47,714 nucleotides of DNA from Candidatus Yanofskyibacteriota bacterium (GTDB lineage: Bacteria; Patescibacteriota; Minisyncoccia; 2-02-FULL-40-12; GWA2-44-9), in NCBI GenBank assembly GCA_016181145.1, contig JACOZW010000051.1, positions 1-47,714 of the forward strand, in the 5' to 3' direction. Each line of letters opens with the position of its first letter. Position 1 is the first letter of the stretch. Positions 24,381-34,267 of this stretch are shown one piece after another. Made by a program: the position numbers and the translations under genes. The notes under the pieces were generated by a model that did not search any database, had not been told where the DNA came from, and was given only the letters and a program-made list of their open reading frames with translations.

Positions 24381-24540
24381 AGCGCAGGCTATCTGCCTTT
24401 CGGGACCATCTAGTCGCCAGATTGATTGGTTTGTCAAAGGTCATTCCTTGACAAAATCTGGCGACGATCGAGTGAGTCTTGCCGCTGGAGCAAGACGAAC
24501 AGACGAACGCGTCCCGAAAGGCAGTGGCCGAGAGCGAGGA
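24381..24540 (+). ncRNA. Putative structured RNA/hairpin element, family 2
   Basis: CTGCCTTTCGGGAC/GTCCCGAAAGGCAG, GTCGCCAGATT/AATCTGGCGAC, TTTGTCAA/TTGACAAA, GTCTTGC-CGCTGGA-GCAAGAC. Confidence 0.7.
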
Positions 24541-24562
24541 AAAATTTAGAAGGATTGAGCAA

Positions 24563-24775
24563 CTACATCTTATCTTCCGAGCTTGAGAAGATACTTTTTA
24601 TCTTCTTGAGGATTTTTCTGCCTTCATAGGTGACGCAAACGAGAATAAGGCCTACGAATATTATGACTAATGGATAAAAGATGGACCAAAAACTTCCGGG
24701 GAAATAAATAATTCCCAAGTTGCGGAGCAAAAAAGCAAGACCAAAAACTATTACTATTAAACCGGATATATACAC
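24563..24775 (-). CDS. Small membrane protein (DUF5668/LiaF-TM-like)
   Basis: GLAFLLRNLGIIYFPGSFWSIFYPLVIIFVGLILV. Confidence 0.65.
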   Translation of the reverse strand: MYISGLIVIVFGLAFLLRNLGIIYFPGSFWSIFYPLVIIFVGLILVCVTYEGRKILKKIKSIFSSSEDKM

Positions 24776-24790
24776 AATAAACTAATTATA

Positions 24791-25453
24791 CTATTTCCCT
24801 TTTCCCGTAACAAGTCTGGCCAGATTATTAACAACACTCCTAACCTGATCCCGATGATGTTTCTCCTTAAGAAAGTGTGCGATAGGCGGTAAAATCGAGC
24901 CCAAAACAATCGCTAGAATTATTGGTATAAGATATTGGTCAATATTTGGTATTGCGCTGCCGAGAAAATATCCAAGCAATGGCATTCCCAAACCCCAGAC
25001 AAGACCCCCAATAAGATTGAAGAAAAAGAAATGGGAGTATTTCATCTCGCCAGCACCGGCAACTATCGGAGCGAAAGTCCTGACAACGGGCATAAAACGG
25101 GCTAAAACTATAGTCTTACCGCCGTATTTTTCATAAAACCTACTCGCGGTTTTTAGATGATCTTTATGAAAGAAGATGGAATCTTCGCGATTAAATATTT
25201 TGATCCCAACCTTCTTTCCGAAAGCATAGCCGAAGTTATCGCCCAAGACAGCGGCGGCAAAAGTCAGAAGAGCTAGTGGTACTATATGAAGGTAGCCCTG
25301 TGATGCTAAGAACCCGGCCGTGAAAAGCAAAGAGTCTCCGGGCAGAAAGAATCCGACAAATAATCCCGATTCGGCAAAAATAATAGCAAACAGACCGATA
25401 TAGCCAACGGCCTTAATTAGACTAACCAAATCAATTCCTAAAAGCTGTTCCAT
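24791..25453 (-). CDS. DedA family membrane protein
   Basis: FAESGLFVGFFLPGDSLLFTAGFLAS, GDNFGYAFGKKVG, RFMPVVRTFAPIVAGAGEM; start MEQLLG at 25453. Confidence 0.9.
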   Translation of the reverse strand: MEQLLGIDLVSLIKAVGYIGLFAIIFAESGLFVGFFLPGDSLLFTAGFLASQGYLHIVPLALLTFAAAVLGDNFGYAFGKKVGIKIFNREDSIFFHKDHLKTASRFYEKYGGKTIVLARFMPVVRTFAPIVAGAGEMKYSHFFFFNLIGGLVWGLGMPLLGYFLGSAIPNIDQYLIPIILAIVLGSILPPIAHFLKEKHHRDQVRSVVNNLARLVTGKGK

Positions 25454-25559
25454 TTCCCATATTATAGCATTAAAATCCCCCGAGACTAGTCTTCCTACTA
25501 TCAATAAGCACAATAAGAGCCCTGTCTCGGGGGCTCTTATTGCTCACCGAATATCTATT

Positions 25560-28500
25560 TTACCTACTATATACGGGGATCTGAGAAAGCGAAGTGTAAT
25601 CAATCGAGGATTTAGAATACCAGCCGAATTCATTATTGTTGACACAGAATACTTTTTTGAAAAAATTTGCATCCTCAGTAACAGCCTGATCTCCTGTCAT
25701 ATTTACCCAATGGAGAACCCCGGAATCTTCACCAGTCGCATCAACGGCGTAAACTTTAGTATCGTTGACTTCACAATTTCTAAATAAACCAGAGGTCGGA
25801 AAAGCATCCCTCGCACCGCTAACAACGCTCTTAACCCTACTCCAACCAAGGTGGGCATAGAAGTTAAATATGGCAGGATTTAAGAATAATCTCTTATAAC
25901 CCCAAGCATTGACAATGTAGATGTCGGGGTCGCTTGAACCTGTTGCGCTTACGGTATCCCCTTCGTTAAGATTATACTTAGCGAGATTGGCGGAATCGCC
26001 AACTGCAGTAACAGCACCCAACACCGAAGGTGTCGGAGTAGAAACAGGAGCAACATATGGCACATAGCTCCCGCCACCGGATGGGACTGAGCTAGTGGTA
26101 ACAGGGGCAGAAGTTGAAACTACGGCCGTCTGTGTATATGTAGCAAAACTGGTAAAGTGCTTAGTCCAGATAACTAAATCGCCTCCAACATCTATTTTAC
26201 AGTCTCCATCAGCCACCAAAGCATCTCCCGTCGCTTGGTCATCGGCCGCACAGGTGCTGGTTATTTCGGTAAATGCAGTTCCTGTTCTGACATAACCCGC
26301 TCTTTTACCAGCCTGACCCGGAAGTAAAATTCTTACGGCCTTATCAAATGACAACTTAGCTCCCGTAAATCCGACTTCTATCGCAGTACTGAGAGTTTTA
26401 GTTTCTCCCGAAGTCTCCGGCAAAGTTACTGTTGTAACTGTCGGAGCGGCGATAATACCATCCCATGCGACATCATCACTTGTAACCGTAGTAGAAGCGG
26501 GAATTGCCACATTAGCATTATTAGCGTCAGCCGAGGTAATATTAATTTCTGGAAGCATTCCGGTTCCGTCGATAATAAATGCACTGACATTAATAGTCGG
26601 ATCATCTGTGCCAGAATCTATGGTAATATTAACTTCTTGATTCGGATCGGTAATGACAACTTCCGGCTTTTCATCATTAAGAGTAGCATCGCCACTGCCA
26701 TCTTCGTCAGTTTCCGGAGCAGTCTGCGTATCTGATAATACAGAATCAACTAAGAGCAGGCTATTTGCAGTATTGCCGGCAAGATCAGTAACATTAGCAA
26801 CTACATCATTGGCAAAAATTGCTGTCTCCGTACCTGAAACTGAAATTCTTAGCTTAGCTCCATCCCCATCATTATTATCATTCCACCTAAATGTCAGCGC
26901 CCTATCGGCACCTGCAGTTAAAGCATTCTCTATGACCGTACGGCCAGCATCGTTTAATTTTTCACTAAAAGTCATAGTGGCTCCAAATAATTCTTCCCTC
27001 AATAAAGGCAGCGAGTAGTCGCTTTCATCGTTACTTAATGATTCCACCGATGGACCGGCAGTATCAATCGTAAAGTTAGCTACCTCAGACCAATCGGAAT
27101 CTCCTGCATCATTATGGGCTCTTACATCCCATGTATAATTATCGTCCTCCAGCGAGTCATCCGGTACAAAGCTGTTAACGGTTACCGTTTCTGAATAAAT
27201 AGTATCCTCGTTTGAGTCATATATCTCTACTGTATATCCAGTTACGGCCGGATCAGCCACAACTTCATCCCAAGACAATGTCGGTTGGGTGTTATTTGTG
27301 GGACTAGAGGGGTTGACTTGGAGATTAACCGGCGCTTCCGGTATTGTATTAACAACATCAACCGTTCTGGTAACCATATCGGCCGAATTACCTGCAGTAT
27401 CCATTGCGTTGTAGGTAATAGTATAAGAACCAACCGCATCCACGAATGCCGAAGCGTCAATTATTACTTCTGAATCATCGTCAGTGGTTGCGCCTAACTC
27501 TGCATATCCCGTACCAAGTTCAATTGTTTGGGGATTATCTCCCGTAAGAGTAATTATCGGGGCAATAGTATCGATATTTTCAACCGTAGCCGTAGCAGAA
27601 CCATCATTCCCGGCTTCATCAACAAACTCAAACGCAAATGAACCATTTTCAGTAAATTCGTAACTTGTTTCTCCGCCGTTGTTTGTTACGATGACATCTT
27701 CGGATGGGTCAAGGGTCGCGGTCACGCTTCCGTTTATAGGCGCAGTAGTTGAATATTCTATAGTTGCAGTTGGCGCCGTATTATCAATCGTATAGCTTGT
27801 CTGTCCTGTCGCGGCAGTATTTGGATTACCAGCCATATCATATGCTAAGATCGTAACTGTGTGTTCCCCGTCATTTTCTGACGGAACATCCCACTCATAA
27901 GTCCAAGTCAGATTATCTACTTTGGTCATCAATGCATTATCGACAAGCAATGGCTCGCTATGAACTGATATTTTTGGCGACGTTTCTTCATTAATTGCAT
28001 CGTTCTCGGTAAATGTTGCGGTAATAATAATTGTGTCAGCATCCCTGATAACTGAATCTGAATGATCATCGGTCAGTACAACGTCAGGAGCAATAGTATC
28101 AGCAACCGGATTCACTGTAATAGTAAATGTATCTGAGTAGATATTATTTGCTGATTGCCCGTCATCGGCAGTAACAGTAATAGTAACCGAACCATTAGCA
28201 TCGGCTACCGGTGTATAAATCAGTGTTCTCGTTGAACCAGCTTCAGTAATTGTTGGATTTGGAATAATTGATTGGTCACTTGAAGTAGCTGACATTGATA
28301 CTGTCTGTTCAGATTCATCCCCCGGAGAAACATTTGTAATTGAAACTGATTGTTCGGAAGAGTTCTCATTAACTGTCTGATCTCCAATCGCATCAAAGCT
28401 CGGCGGAGTATTAGCGGGTTCCTCAAGCGTTATCGTCACACTATCACTTGTAAATAAATCGGAAACATTACCCTCCGCATCCTTAACCCAAGCATAAAGA

Positions 28501-29804
28501 GTTTTTGTACCGTCTGAGGTAAAAACATAAGTATAAGAAGAAGCACCGAATGAAGACCAGTCAAGCGAGCTGGCTAAAGGCTTAGTACCGGACTCCGTAA
28601 ACATTACATCAGATGGATTCCCACGGGGATTATCATGAGCGCCAACATGAATATTATTAACAGTAAGGGAATCAGCTGTCTCTGGAATATCAAAAGAAGA
28701 GACCACCGGCTTCATCGTGTCGCGCATAAAGAACTGGGTAAAATGATCGGTTGTAAATATTATCTGTCCGTCATTTTCCTCGCTATCATAATCAAAAGAC
28801 CCCAAGTCAGGATATTCGGAATCTTCGGGATCTATTATTCCATCCGAATCATCCTTAACAACAAGGTCGTCAACCTCTACGGGATTTTCATCATCGTATC
28901 CAAACTCATTAATTCCATACATATAAATCCTAGCACCGGTAATGCTCATCTCCTCGGCGGTCTCTGAATCAAACTTAATCCAGCCGTCAGACATTTCCAT
29001 CTTCTCGCCAAGTGATTGTAGAACAGCCACCGTATCTTGATTGGTAAGATTCAAGTTAGATTCAAAAACAATCTTTCCACCATATTCTTTCTCACCATCC
29101 TCTTCCTCAACATCTTCTTTCTCAAAATACAAAGCGCCATCATCTTCGTTAGCTGGCGTACTTGAAGGATCATCTAGCTCTCCAATATTAGAAATAATGC
29201 CATCAGCCAATAATATCTCATCGATAGTGCTTAACAGCGGTGCTCTTCCATCTTGGCCGGCGTCATTAAACCAACCCCTAGTCGGAGTTTGATCCGTCAC
29301 CCAGCTACCATCAATAAGGGCACCTGATTTACCTTGATCTGATTCACTAAGGTTTTGCACAGCTCCCAAACCAGAAATATGAGAAACATCGCCATAAGAT
29401 ATTGCCGAAATTGTATTAGCACCGGACATCAACAAAATTGCATCACCTCCATCACTTAATTTAAAACCTGAATACTCATAAACAAATAATCCCATTGCGG
29501 GAATTATACCGCTAGATAAAGTCGTATCGTTTGGAGCTCCGCCACCAGTAAAATCACGCAAGACTAACGGTGTTACGCTCAAATCTATACTTGATTCAGT
29601 TGTATTCAAAAGTTCCACCCATTCTTTATCACCACTATCCGGATGAGAAACAAATTCATTAATAATTACATCTCCGATTCCAGGATCTGCCTTCGCCATA
29701 TTAACCGCAAAAAAACCGCTTACTAATGCGGCTATTGTGAGAACACTAAAAATAGTCGGCCCATAGAGACTTCCCAATCGATGAGATCCTATGATTTTTT
29801 TCAC
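25560..29804 (-). CDS. Large secreted surface protein: lamin-tail-like N-terminus, Ig/cadherin/FnIII-like repeats, conserved C-terminal module
   Basis: Signal-like N-terminus, GDVIINEFVSHPDSGDKEWVELLNTTESSIDLS, GDQTVNENSSEQSVSITNVSPGDESE, ITLTGDNPQTIELGTGYAELGATTDDD, WGYKRLFLNPAIFNFYAHLGW C-terminus. Confidence 0.88.
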   Translation of the reverse strand: MKKIIGSHRLGSLYGPTIFSVLTIAALVSGFFAVNMAKADPGIGDVIINEFVSHPDSGDKEWVELLNTTESSIDLSVTPLVLRDFTGGGAPNDTTLSSGIIPAMGLFVYEYSGFKLSDGGDAILLMSGANTISAISYGDVSHISGLGAVQNLSESDQGKSGALIDGSWVTDQTPTRGWFNDAGQDGRAPLLSTIDEILLADGIISNIGELDDPSSTPANEDDGALYFEKEDVEEEDGEKEYGGKIVFESNLNLTNQDTVAVLQSLGEKMEMSDGWIKFDSETAEEMSITGARIYMYGINEFGYDDENPVEVDDLVVKDDSDGIIDPEDSEYPDLGSFDYDSEENDGQIIFTTDHFTQFFMRDTMKPVVSSFDIPETADSLTVNNIHVGAHDNPRGNPSDVMFTESGTKPLASSLDWSSFGASSYTYVFTSDGTKTLYAWVKDAEGNVSDLFTSDSVTITLEEPANTPPSFDAIGDQTVNENSSEQSVSITNVSPGDESEQTVSMSATSSDQSIIPNPTITEAGSTRTLIYTPVADANGSVTITVTADDGQSANNIYSDTFTITVNPVADTIAPDVVLTDDHSDSVIRDADTIIITATFTENDAINEETSPKISVHSEPLLVDNALMTKVDNLTWTYEWDVPSENDGEHTVTILAYDMAGNPNTAATGQTSYTIDNTAPTATIEYSTTAPINGSVTATLDPSEDVIVTNNGGETSYEFTENGSFAFEFVDEAGNDGSATATVENIDTIAPIITLTGDNPQTIELGTGYAELGATTDDDSEVIIDASAFVDAVGSYTITYNAMDTAGNSADMVTRTVDVVNTIPEAPVNLQVNPSSPTNNTQPTLSWDEVVADPAVTGYTVEIYDSNEDTIYSETVTVNSFVPDDSLEDDNYTWDVRAHNDAGDSDWSEVANFTIDTAGPSVESLSNDESDYSLPLLREELFGATMTFSEKLNDAGRTVIENALTAGADRALTFRWNDNNDGDGAKLRISVSGTETAIFANDVVANVTDLAGNTANSLLLVDSVLSDTQTAPETDEDGSGDATLNDEKPEVVITDPNQEVNITIDSGTDDPTINVSAFIIDGTGMLPEINITSADANNANVAIPASTTVTSDDVAWDGIIAAPTVTTVTLPETSGETKTLSTAIEVGFTGAKLSFDKAVRILLPGQAGKRAGYVRTGTAFTEITSTCAADDQATGDALVADGDCKIDVGGDLVIWTKHFTSFATYTQTAVVSTSAPVTTSSVPSGGGSYVPYVAPVSTPTPSVLGAVTAVGDSANLAKYNLNEGDTVSATGSSDPDIYIVNAWGYKRLFLNPAIFNFYAHLGWSRVKSVVSGARDAFPTSGLFRNCEVNDTKVYAVDATGEDSGVLHWVNMTGDQAVTEDANFFKKVFCVNNNEFGWYSKSSIDYTSLSQIPVYSR

Positions 29805-30024
29805 GAGATACAGTGCTCATTGAATCTCCGGTGATTATTGGCAAATATTCACCAGTCCCTCAATAAGATTTATTAATAATTATATTATAACACAAGTTCA
29901 AAAATTAAGCAAGCAATAGTCGGATTGATATTTCTAGGCCGGATGTTCTTTCTCAATTAGCGTCCCACAGATACAATAGTCCTAAATAATAAAAAGATAA
30001 AGCCCTTAACCAATACATATCCTC

Positions 30025-31338
30025 TTACGGCGTTTTTCTGGTAATCATCCGCGGGAAAGGAATAGTTTCGCGGACATGTTTTAATCCGCATATCCACGCT
30101 ACTAATCTTTCCAAACCAATGCCAAAACCGGAATGAGGCACTGAACCGAATTTACGGGTATCCAGATACCACTGAAAATCTTCGGTCTTTAAATTGTGCT
30201 CTTTCAGCCTTTTAACTAACTCATCATAATTATCTTCTCTTTGAGAACCCCCGAAAATTTCTCCATATCCTTCAGGAGCCAACAGATCATTGCATAAAAC
30301 AACCGATGGATCTTTCGGATCGCGTTTCATATAAAATGCTTTCACGTCCGATGGATATTTCTCGATAAAAATCGGCTTATCATATGTATTGGTAAGTATT
30401 GTCTCGTCATCGGCACCGAGATCGCTCCCCTCCTCGATACTACTGCCAAGCTCCTGCAGTTTCTTTACCGCCTCTTTGTGCGTCATCCGATAAAACGGGG
30501 ATTTTATTTTCTCCAATGGCGCAACATCACGCTCAACCAGAGAAAGCTCAAATTTATATTCTTTCAGTATTTTATCAACTACATAGCTGACCAATTTCTC
30601 CTGTATCTGCATGTTCTCTTCGTGTTCGACAAAAGCCGCTTCGGCATCCATCATCCAAAACTCCGTCAAATGCCGGCGAGTCTTTGATTTCTCAGCTCTG
30701 AAGACCGGCCCAAAGTCATAAACCCTGCCTAAAGAACCAATCGCTGCTTCCAGATAAAGCTGTCCCGACTGAGATAAAAAGGCCTGTCCCAAATCAAAAT
30801 AATCTATACCAAAAAGAGTAGTCGTTCCCTCGCAGGCCGATGGAGTCAAAATCGGAGAATCAAAACGGGTAAAACCGTTATTTTTCAGCCACTCCTCTAT
30901 GTATCCATAAATTCCGGCTCTTATTCTTAATATCGCCCACTGTCTTTCCGAGCGGATCCACAGATGCCTGTTATCAAGCAAGAAATCAGGGCCGTGCTCT
31001 TTTTTGCCTATAGTGTACTCCGGAGAATACTGGAATACTTTCACCTCACTCACATGCAACTCAAATTCCCCTGCCTTTTTAGGGTGTTCCGAAACTGTGC
31101 CGATTAATTCAACCGATGTTTCGAGGGTAATTTTTGATGCCGAATCCCAGATTGCTTCGGCTTTGTCTCCATGCAGGCTTCTTAAACTTTTTTCCTCAAC
31201 AATCGCCTGAACAAACCCGCTTCCATCGCGAACCTGTAAAAAAATGATTTTCCCCGATGAGCGCACATTAAAAACCCAGCCCCGTATCTTTACGGTTTCG
31301 TTTTTATGTTGCGCCAGATCTTTAATCAGAATAACCAT
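30025..31338 (-). CDS. asnS: Asparaginyl-tRNA synthetase
   Basis: VKIRGWVFNVRSSGKIIFLQVRDG, FRAEKSKTRRHLTEFWMMDAE, GFGIGLERLVAWICGLKHVRETIPFPR. Confidence 0.9.
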   Translation of the reverse strand: MVILIKDLAQHKNETVKIRGWVFNVRSSGKIIFLQVRDGSGFVQAIVEEKSLRSLHGDKAEAIWDSASKITLETSVELIGTVSEHPKKAGEFELHVSEVKVFQYSPEYTIGKKEHGPDFLLDNRHLWIRSERQWAILRIRAGIYGYIEEWLKNNGFTRFDSPILTPSACEGTTTLFGIDYFDLGQAFLSQSGQLYLEAAIGSLGRVYDFGPVFRAEKSKTRRHLTEFWMMDAEAAFVEHEENMQIQEKLVSYVVDKILKEYKFELSLVERDVAPLEKIKSPFYRMTHKEAVKKLQELGSSIEEGSDLGADDETILTNTYDKPIFIEKYPSDVKAFYMKRDPKDPSVVLCNDLLAPEGYGEIFGGSQREDNYDELVKRLKEHNLKTEDFQWYLDTRKFGSVPHSGFGIGLERLVAWICGLKHVRETIPFPRMITRKTP

Positions 31339-31385
31339 GGTATATATCATTCTATGCTCCATGGGAATTAATATCAATAAAGGAG

Positions 31386-32330
31386 TTAGGATCCCCTGAA
31401 TTTAGCCAGAGAAGAAACTACCGCCAAGACCATAAGCCCCATCAATAAAAATGAGTTTGATCCCATAAGATTGCTCAATGAGGCAGATAAAGAACCGTCC
31501 TCAGCGGATTCCTCACGGAATTCTTTTGCTGTATTTTCTTCAACTATCAGAGCAGGTGCCGTAGATGGTGCAATCCTTGCCTTTATGGCAGTTGGAACAG
31601 GGGTGCTAGAAACAGAAAGTTTAACCGGACTTGGTACTGGTGTAGGAGTAGCTTCACTAACTGGCGAAGGGCTCGGAGTTGGTCTTACCGAAGGCGATGG
31701 AGTCGGAGATGCTGTGATGACAGGTGAAGGGGCAGGACTTAGCAATGGCGTAGAAGTAGGAGCTGAAGTAGGGGCTAATGTAGTCTGAGCATTTTGACTA
31801 TCGCCCGACAAAACAACATCATCTAAGTAAAAAATATCACTTGATGCCGCGCCCAAATGAGCACGAAACCTAAAAGCAAAATTATCTTTATTATCGGCCT
31901 CGGCTGGTAGATTATATGAGGTAAATTGCCAATTTGCTGACTCCCCCACAGTCGTAAAATCATCCAAAACATTCCAATTAGAGCCGTCTGGCGTCCATTC
32001 AACATAAACATGGTCTTCGCTCTCCAGACCTTTATATATTCTGTGCCAAAATTCCAGCTTAATACCCTGATAACCGACAGTGGGTACACTTTTCAACAAA
32101 ACATCATCGCCAGGATCAGTCGCGCCCGTAGCCTGAGCTCTTTTTAATCCACCATGAACTCCGGTCGCCGAGCTTGTGCCGGAAGTGGCCCACTTAACAT
32201 CATTACCCGTCCACTCAGAAAAATCAGATTCAAAACCATCAGAAAATATGATGGTTGAAGCAAGAGCGCTGTCAAAAACTACGAAAGACGCTAAAAATAT
32301 AGAAAATAAAAAAAGTAAAAATTTACCGTT
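31386..32330 (-). CDS. Secreted carbohydrate-binding/MAM-like protein with Pro/Ser/Thr linker and C-terminal TM
   Basis: Signal peptide FLLFLFSIFLASFVVFDSALA, SDGFESDFSEWTGNDVKW, PTPSPSVRPTPSPSP linker. Confidence 0.7.
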   Translation of the reverse strand, partial: NGKFLLFLFSIFLASFVVFDSALASTIIFSDGFESDFSEWTGNDVKWATSGTSSATGVHGGLKRAQATGATDPGDDVLLKSVPTVGYQGIKLEFWHRIYKGLESEDHVYVEWTPDGSNWNVLDDFTTVGESANWQFTSYNLPAEADNKDNFAFRFRAHLGAASSDIFYLDDVVLSGDSQNAQTTLAPTSAPTSTPLLSPAPSPVITASPTPSPSVRPTPSPSPVSEATPTPVPSPVKLSVSSTPVPTAIKARIAPSTAPALIVEENTAKEFREESAEDGSLSASLSNLMGSNSFLLMGLMVLAVVSSLAKFRGS

Positions 32331-32392
32331 CATTACAACCGGTTTATCAGATATCCAATATGGGGTCAATCCTAAAAATTGAAGATCCCTCT

Positions 32393-32597
32393 CGCCCCGC
32401 CTCTTTGTGAATCAGGCTTCCTCATAGGATACTCATATAAATAAATTAATCATTTTCTCTGACCGATTGGAGATACCTCTGTCAGGCCATGCGGCCAAAA
32501 GGCCGTTCCTGACATATCCAATCGGGTCCCAGGAAAACTTCATAATTATTTATTGAGTATCAGCTATTCGTGCAGATTGATTCAAAAGGGGCGGGGC
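32393..32597. ncRNA. Putative structured element related to family 6
   Basis: Stems GCCCCGCC..TGAATCA/TGATTCA..GGGGCGGGGC, GATACTCA/TGAGTATC, CCGATTGGA..TCCAATCGG, CTGTCAGGCCATGCGGCC. Confidence 0.55.
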
Positions 32598-32625
32598 TAC
32601 GGGAATAATACTAAGTTTTCCTAAC

Positions 32626-32656
32626 AAAAAAGCCTCGAATCAATTGCATTCGAGGC
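32626..32656 (-). terminator. Intrinsic terminator
   Basis: GCCTCGAAT-CAATTGC-ATTCGAGGC with A6 on plus strand. Confidence 0.75.
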
Positions 32657-32704
32657 CGACCTACCAGGCTCATTCAGAATTGAACTGAGTTAGTAAGCTA
32701 CTTC

Positions 32705-32854
32705 TTAGTTAGTTCTTCTCCGGAACGGTAACGTGGCTGCGGCTATCGAGCAGATAACCGCCTGACTTGCCAGAAAAACAGCCAGGAGATTTTCGTTTAA
32801 TCCCCAAGCCATTCCGCCAAGAAGCCCTAGTATCGCTGAGCATACAATGAGCAT
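32705..32854 (-). CDS. 49-aa hydrophobic peptide (not in ORF track)
   Basis: MLIVCSAILGLLGGMAWGLNENLLAVFLASQAVICSIAAATLPFRRRTN*, SD-like GGAAAGGGG, consensus promoter, terminator. Confidence 0.65.
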   Translation of the reverse strand: MLIVCSAILGLLGGMAWGLNENLLAVFLASQAVICSIAAATLPFRRRTN

Positions 32855-32890
32855 AATACGCCCCTTTCCTTTCTTTTACAGAATACGATA

Positions 32891-32919
32891 ATTATAGCAT
32901 TAATTTAACGATATGTCAA
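32891..32919 (-). promoter_or_regulatory. Consensus sigma70 promoter
   Basis: TTGACA (32914-32919), 17 nt, TATAAT (32891-32896), minus strand. Confidence 0.85.
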
Positions 32920-34190
32920 ATTAAATTCCTATTTTTTATCATCTCTGAGGTCTGGACAAGGAGAGAATCTTTATCCCTCATCTGTCTTTCCGCTTCCGGC
33001 CAGTCAAAATTTCCGCGAACATATAATCGAGTATCGAGTGGGGGTGTGTCTAATTCCAAATTCTTCATCCCTATCTCCGAACCGTAATAGATTACAGGCG
33101 AACCGGGCAGATCAAATAGAATTTTAAAAATATTTAATATCTTGTCCTTATCACCGCCGAATACCGTAGCTATCCTCATCGAGACCCCTCTCCCTCCCCT
33201 GAAAGAATACTTTCCTTCAGGATCGAGCCAATTAAGCAGTTCTACCCTTTCTTCTTCTTTTTCAATAGGCGTAAAGGTTATCTCATCGTGATTGCTTATA
33301 AATGTAGCCCACTGGCAATTACTCGGAATATCCGAAAATTCTTTTACAAATTTATTAATTATTGAAAAGTCATTTCTTTTGATGGACAGGTAGGTGTAGG
33401 CCATCAACCCGAAATTAAAGGCCATATGACACTCATCTCCGTCGCCGAAATATTTTATCGTTTCCTTAAAGGAACCGCCCGCCTCAGCTAAAAAAATAAC
33501 TCCGGGCCAATTTTGGTCCAGATGTAAGCGCAACTTTTTTAATACCTGATGGTCTTCCGGCAGATGACGGCAGTCAGTTCCCTCTCTTTTTACCAGGTGG
33601 CCGACAGCATCAAGGCGGAAACCATCAACTCCAAGACCCGCCCAAAAATCTATTATTTTTAAAGCTTCGTTAAAAATTGCAGGATTATCCCAGTTCAAGT
33701 CCGCCTGCTCATCAAAAAAAGTTGCATAATAATAATCACCGGTTTTTTCATTTAATTTCCAATTTCCATTAGTCATGTGGGAAAATGGGTTATAGGCCAA
33801 GCTAAATTCTTCTCCCGTTTCGGACCAAATAAAGTAATCACGCCAAGGATTATTGCGAGAAAATGAGGCCTCCTTAAACCAGGGGTGATCGATAGAGACA
33901 TGATTTAAAACAAAATCAACGATAACACGAATTCCTGACTTGTGCGCTTCGCTTATAAACAATCTAAAATCATCCAAAGTACCGAGTTCTTTGCGGACAT
34001 CCATATAATCCGAAACATCGTAACCGCCGTCGATCATCGGTGACGGATAATGGGGCAAAAGCCAGATGCAGTCAATGCCAAGTTTCTTGAGATACGGTAA
34101 TTTTTCCACCATACCCTTAAAATTCCCGGCAAATTTATCGACATAGACTTCATAGATGGTAGTATTACGCCACCAATAATCTTTGTTCAT
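32916..34190 (-). CDS. GH13 alpha-amylase family glycosidase
   Basis: DCIWLLPHYPSPMIDGGYDVSDY, VIVDFVLNHVS, GVDGFRLDAVGHL, FLAEAGG, FISNHDE. Confidence 0.9.
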   Translation of the reverse strand: MNKDYWWRNTTIYEVYVDKFAGNFKGMVEKLPYLKKLGIDCIWLLPHYPSPMIDGGYDVSDYMDVRKELGTLDDFRLFISEAHKSGIRVIVDFVLNHVSIDHPWFKEASFSRNNPWRDYFIWSETGEEFSLAYNPFSHMTNGNWKLNEKTGDYYYATFFDEQADLNWDNPAIFNEALKIIDFWAGLGVDGFRLDAVGHLVKREGTDCRHLPEDHQVLKKLRLHLDQNWPGVIFLAEAGGSFKETIKYFGDGDECHMAFNFGLMAYTYLSIKRNDFSIINKFVKEFSDIPSNCQWATFISNHDEITFTPIEKEEERVELLNWLDPEGKYSFRGGRGVSMRIATVFGGDKDKILNIFKILFDLPGSPVIYYGSEIGMKNLELDTPPLDTRLYVRGNFDWPEAERQMRDKDSLLVQTSEMIKNRNLI

Positions 34191-34215
34191 AGGGTTAATT
34201 ATACCAGAAAAAACA

Positions 34216-34251
34216 AAAAGACCCGCACACCAGAAATGTGCGGGCCGGAAA
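34216..34251 (-). terminator. Intrinsic terminator
   Basis: GCCCGCACATTTCTGGTGTGCGGGTCTTTTTG (minus strand). Confidence 0.8.
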
Positions 34252-34267
34252 GGTCCGAAGCTAGAGA

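Noticed and set aside
26653-27018. 121-aa ORF and others antisense to the large surface protein
   Set aside because: Opposite a long intact ORF with clear domain signatures; composition typical of reverse-strand translation.
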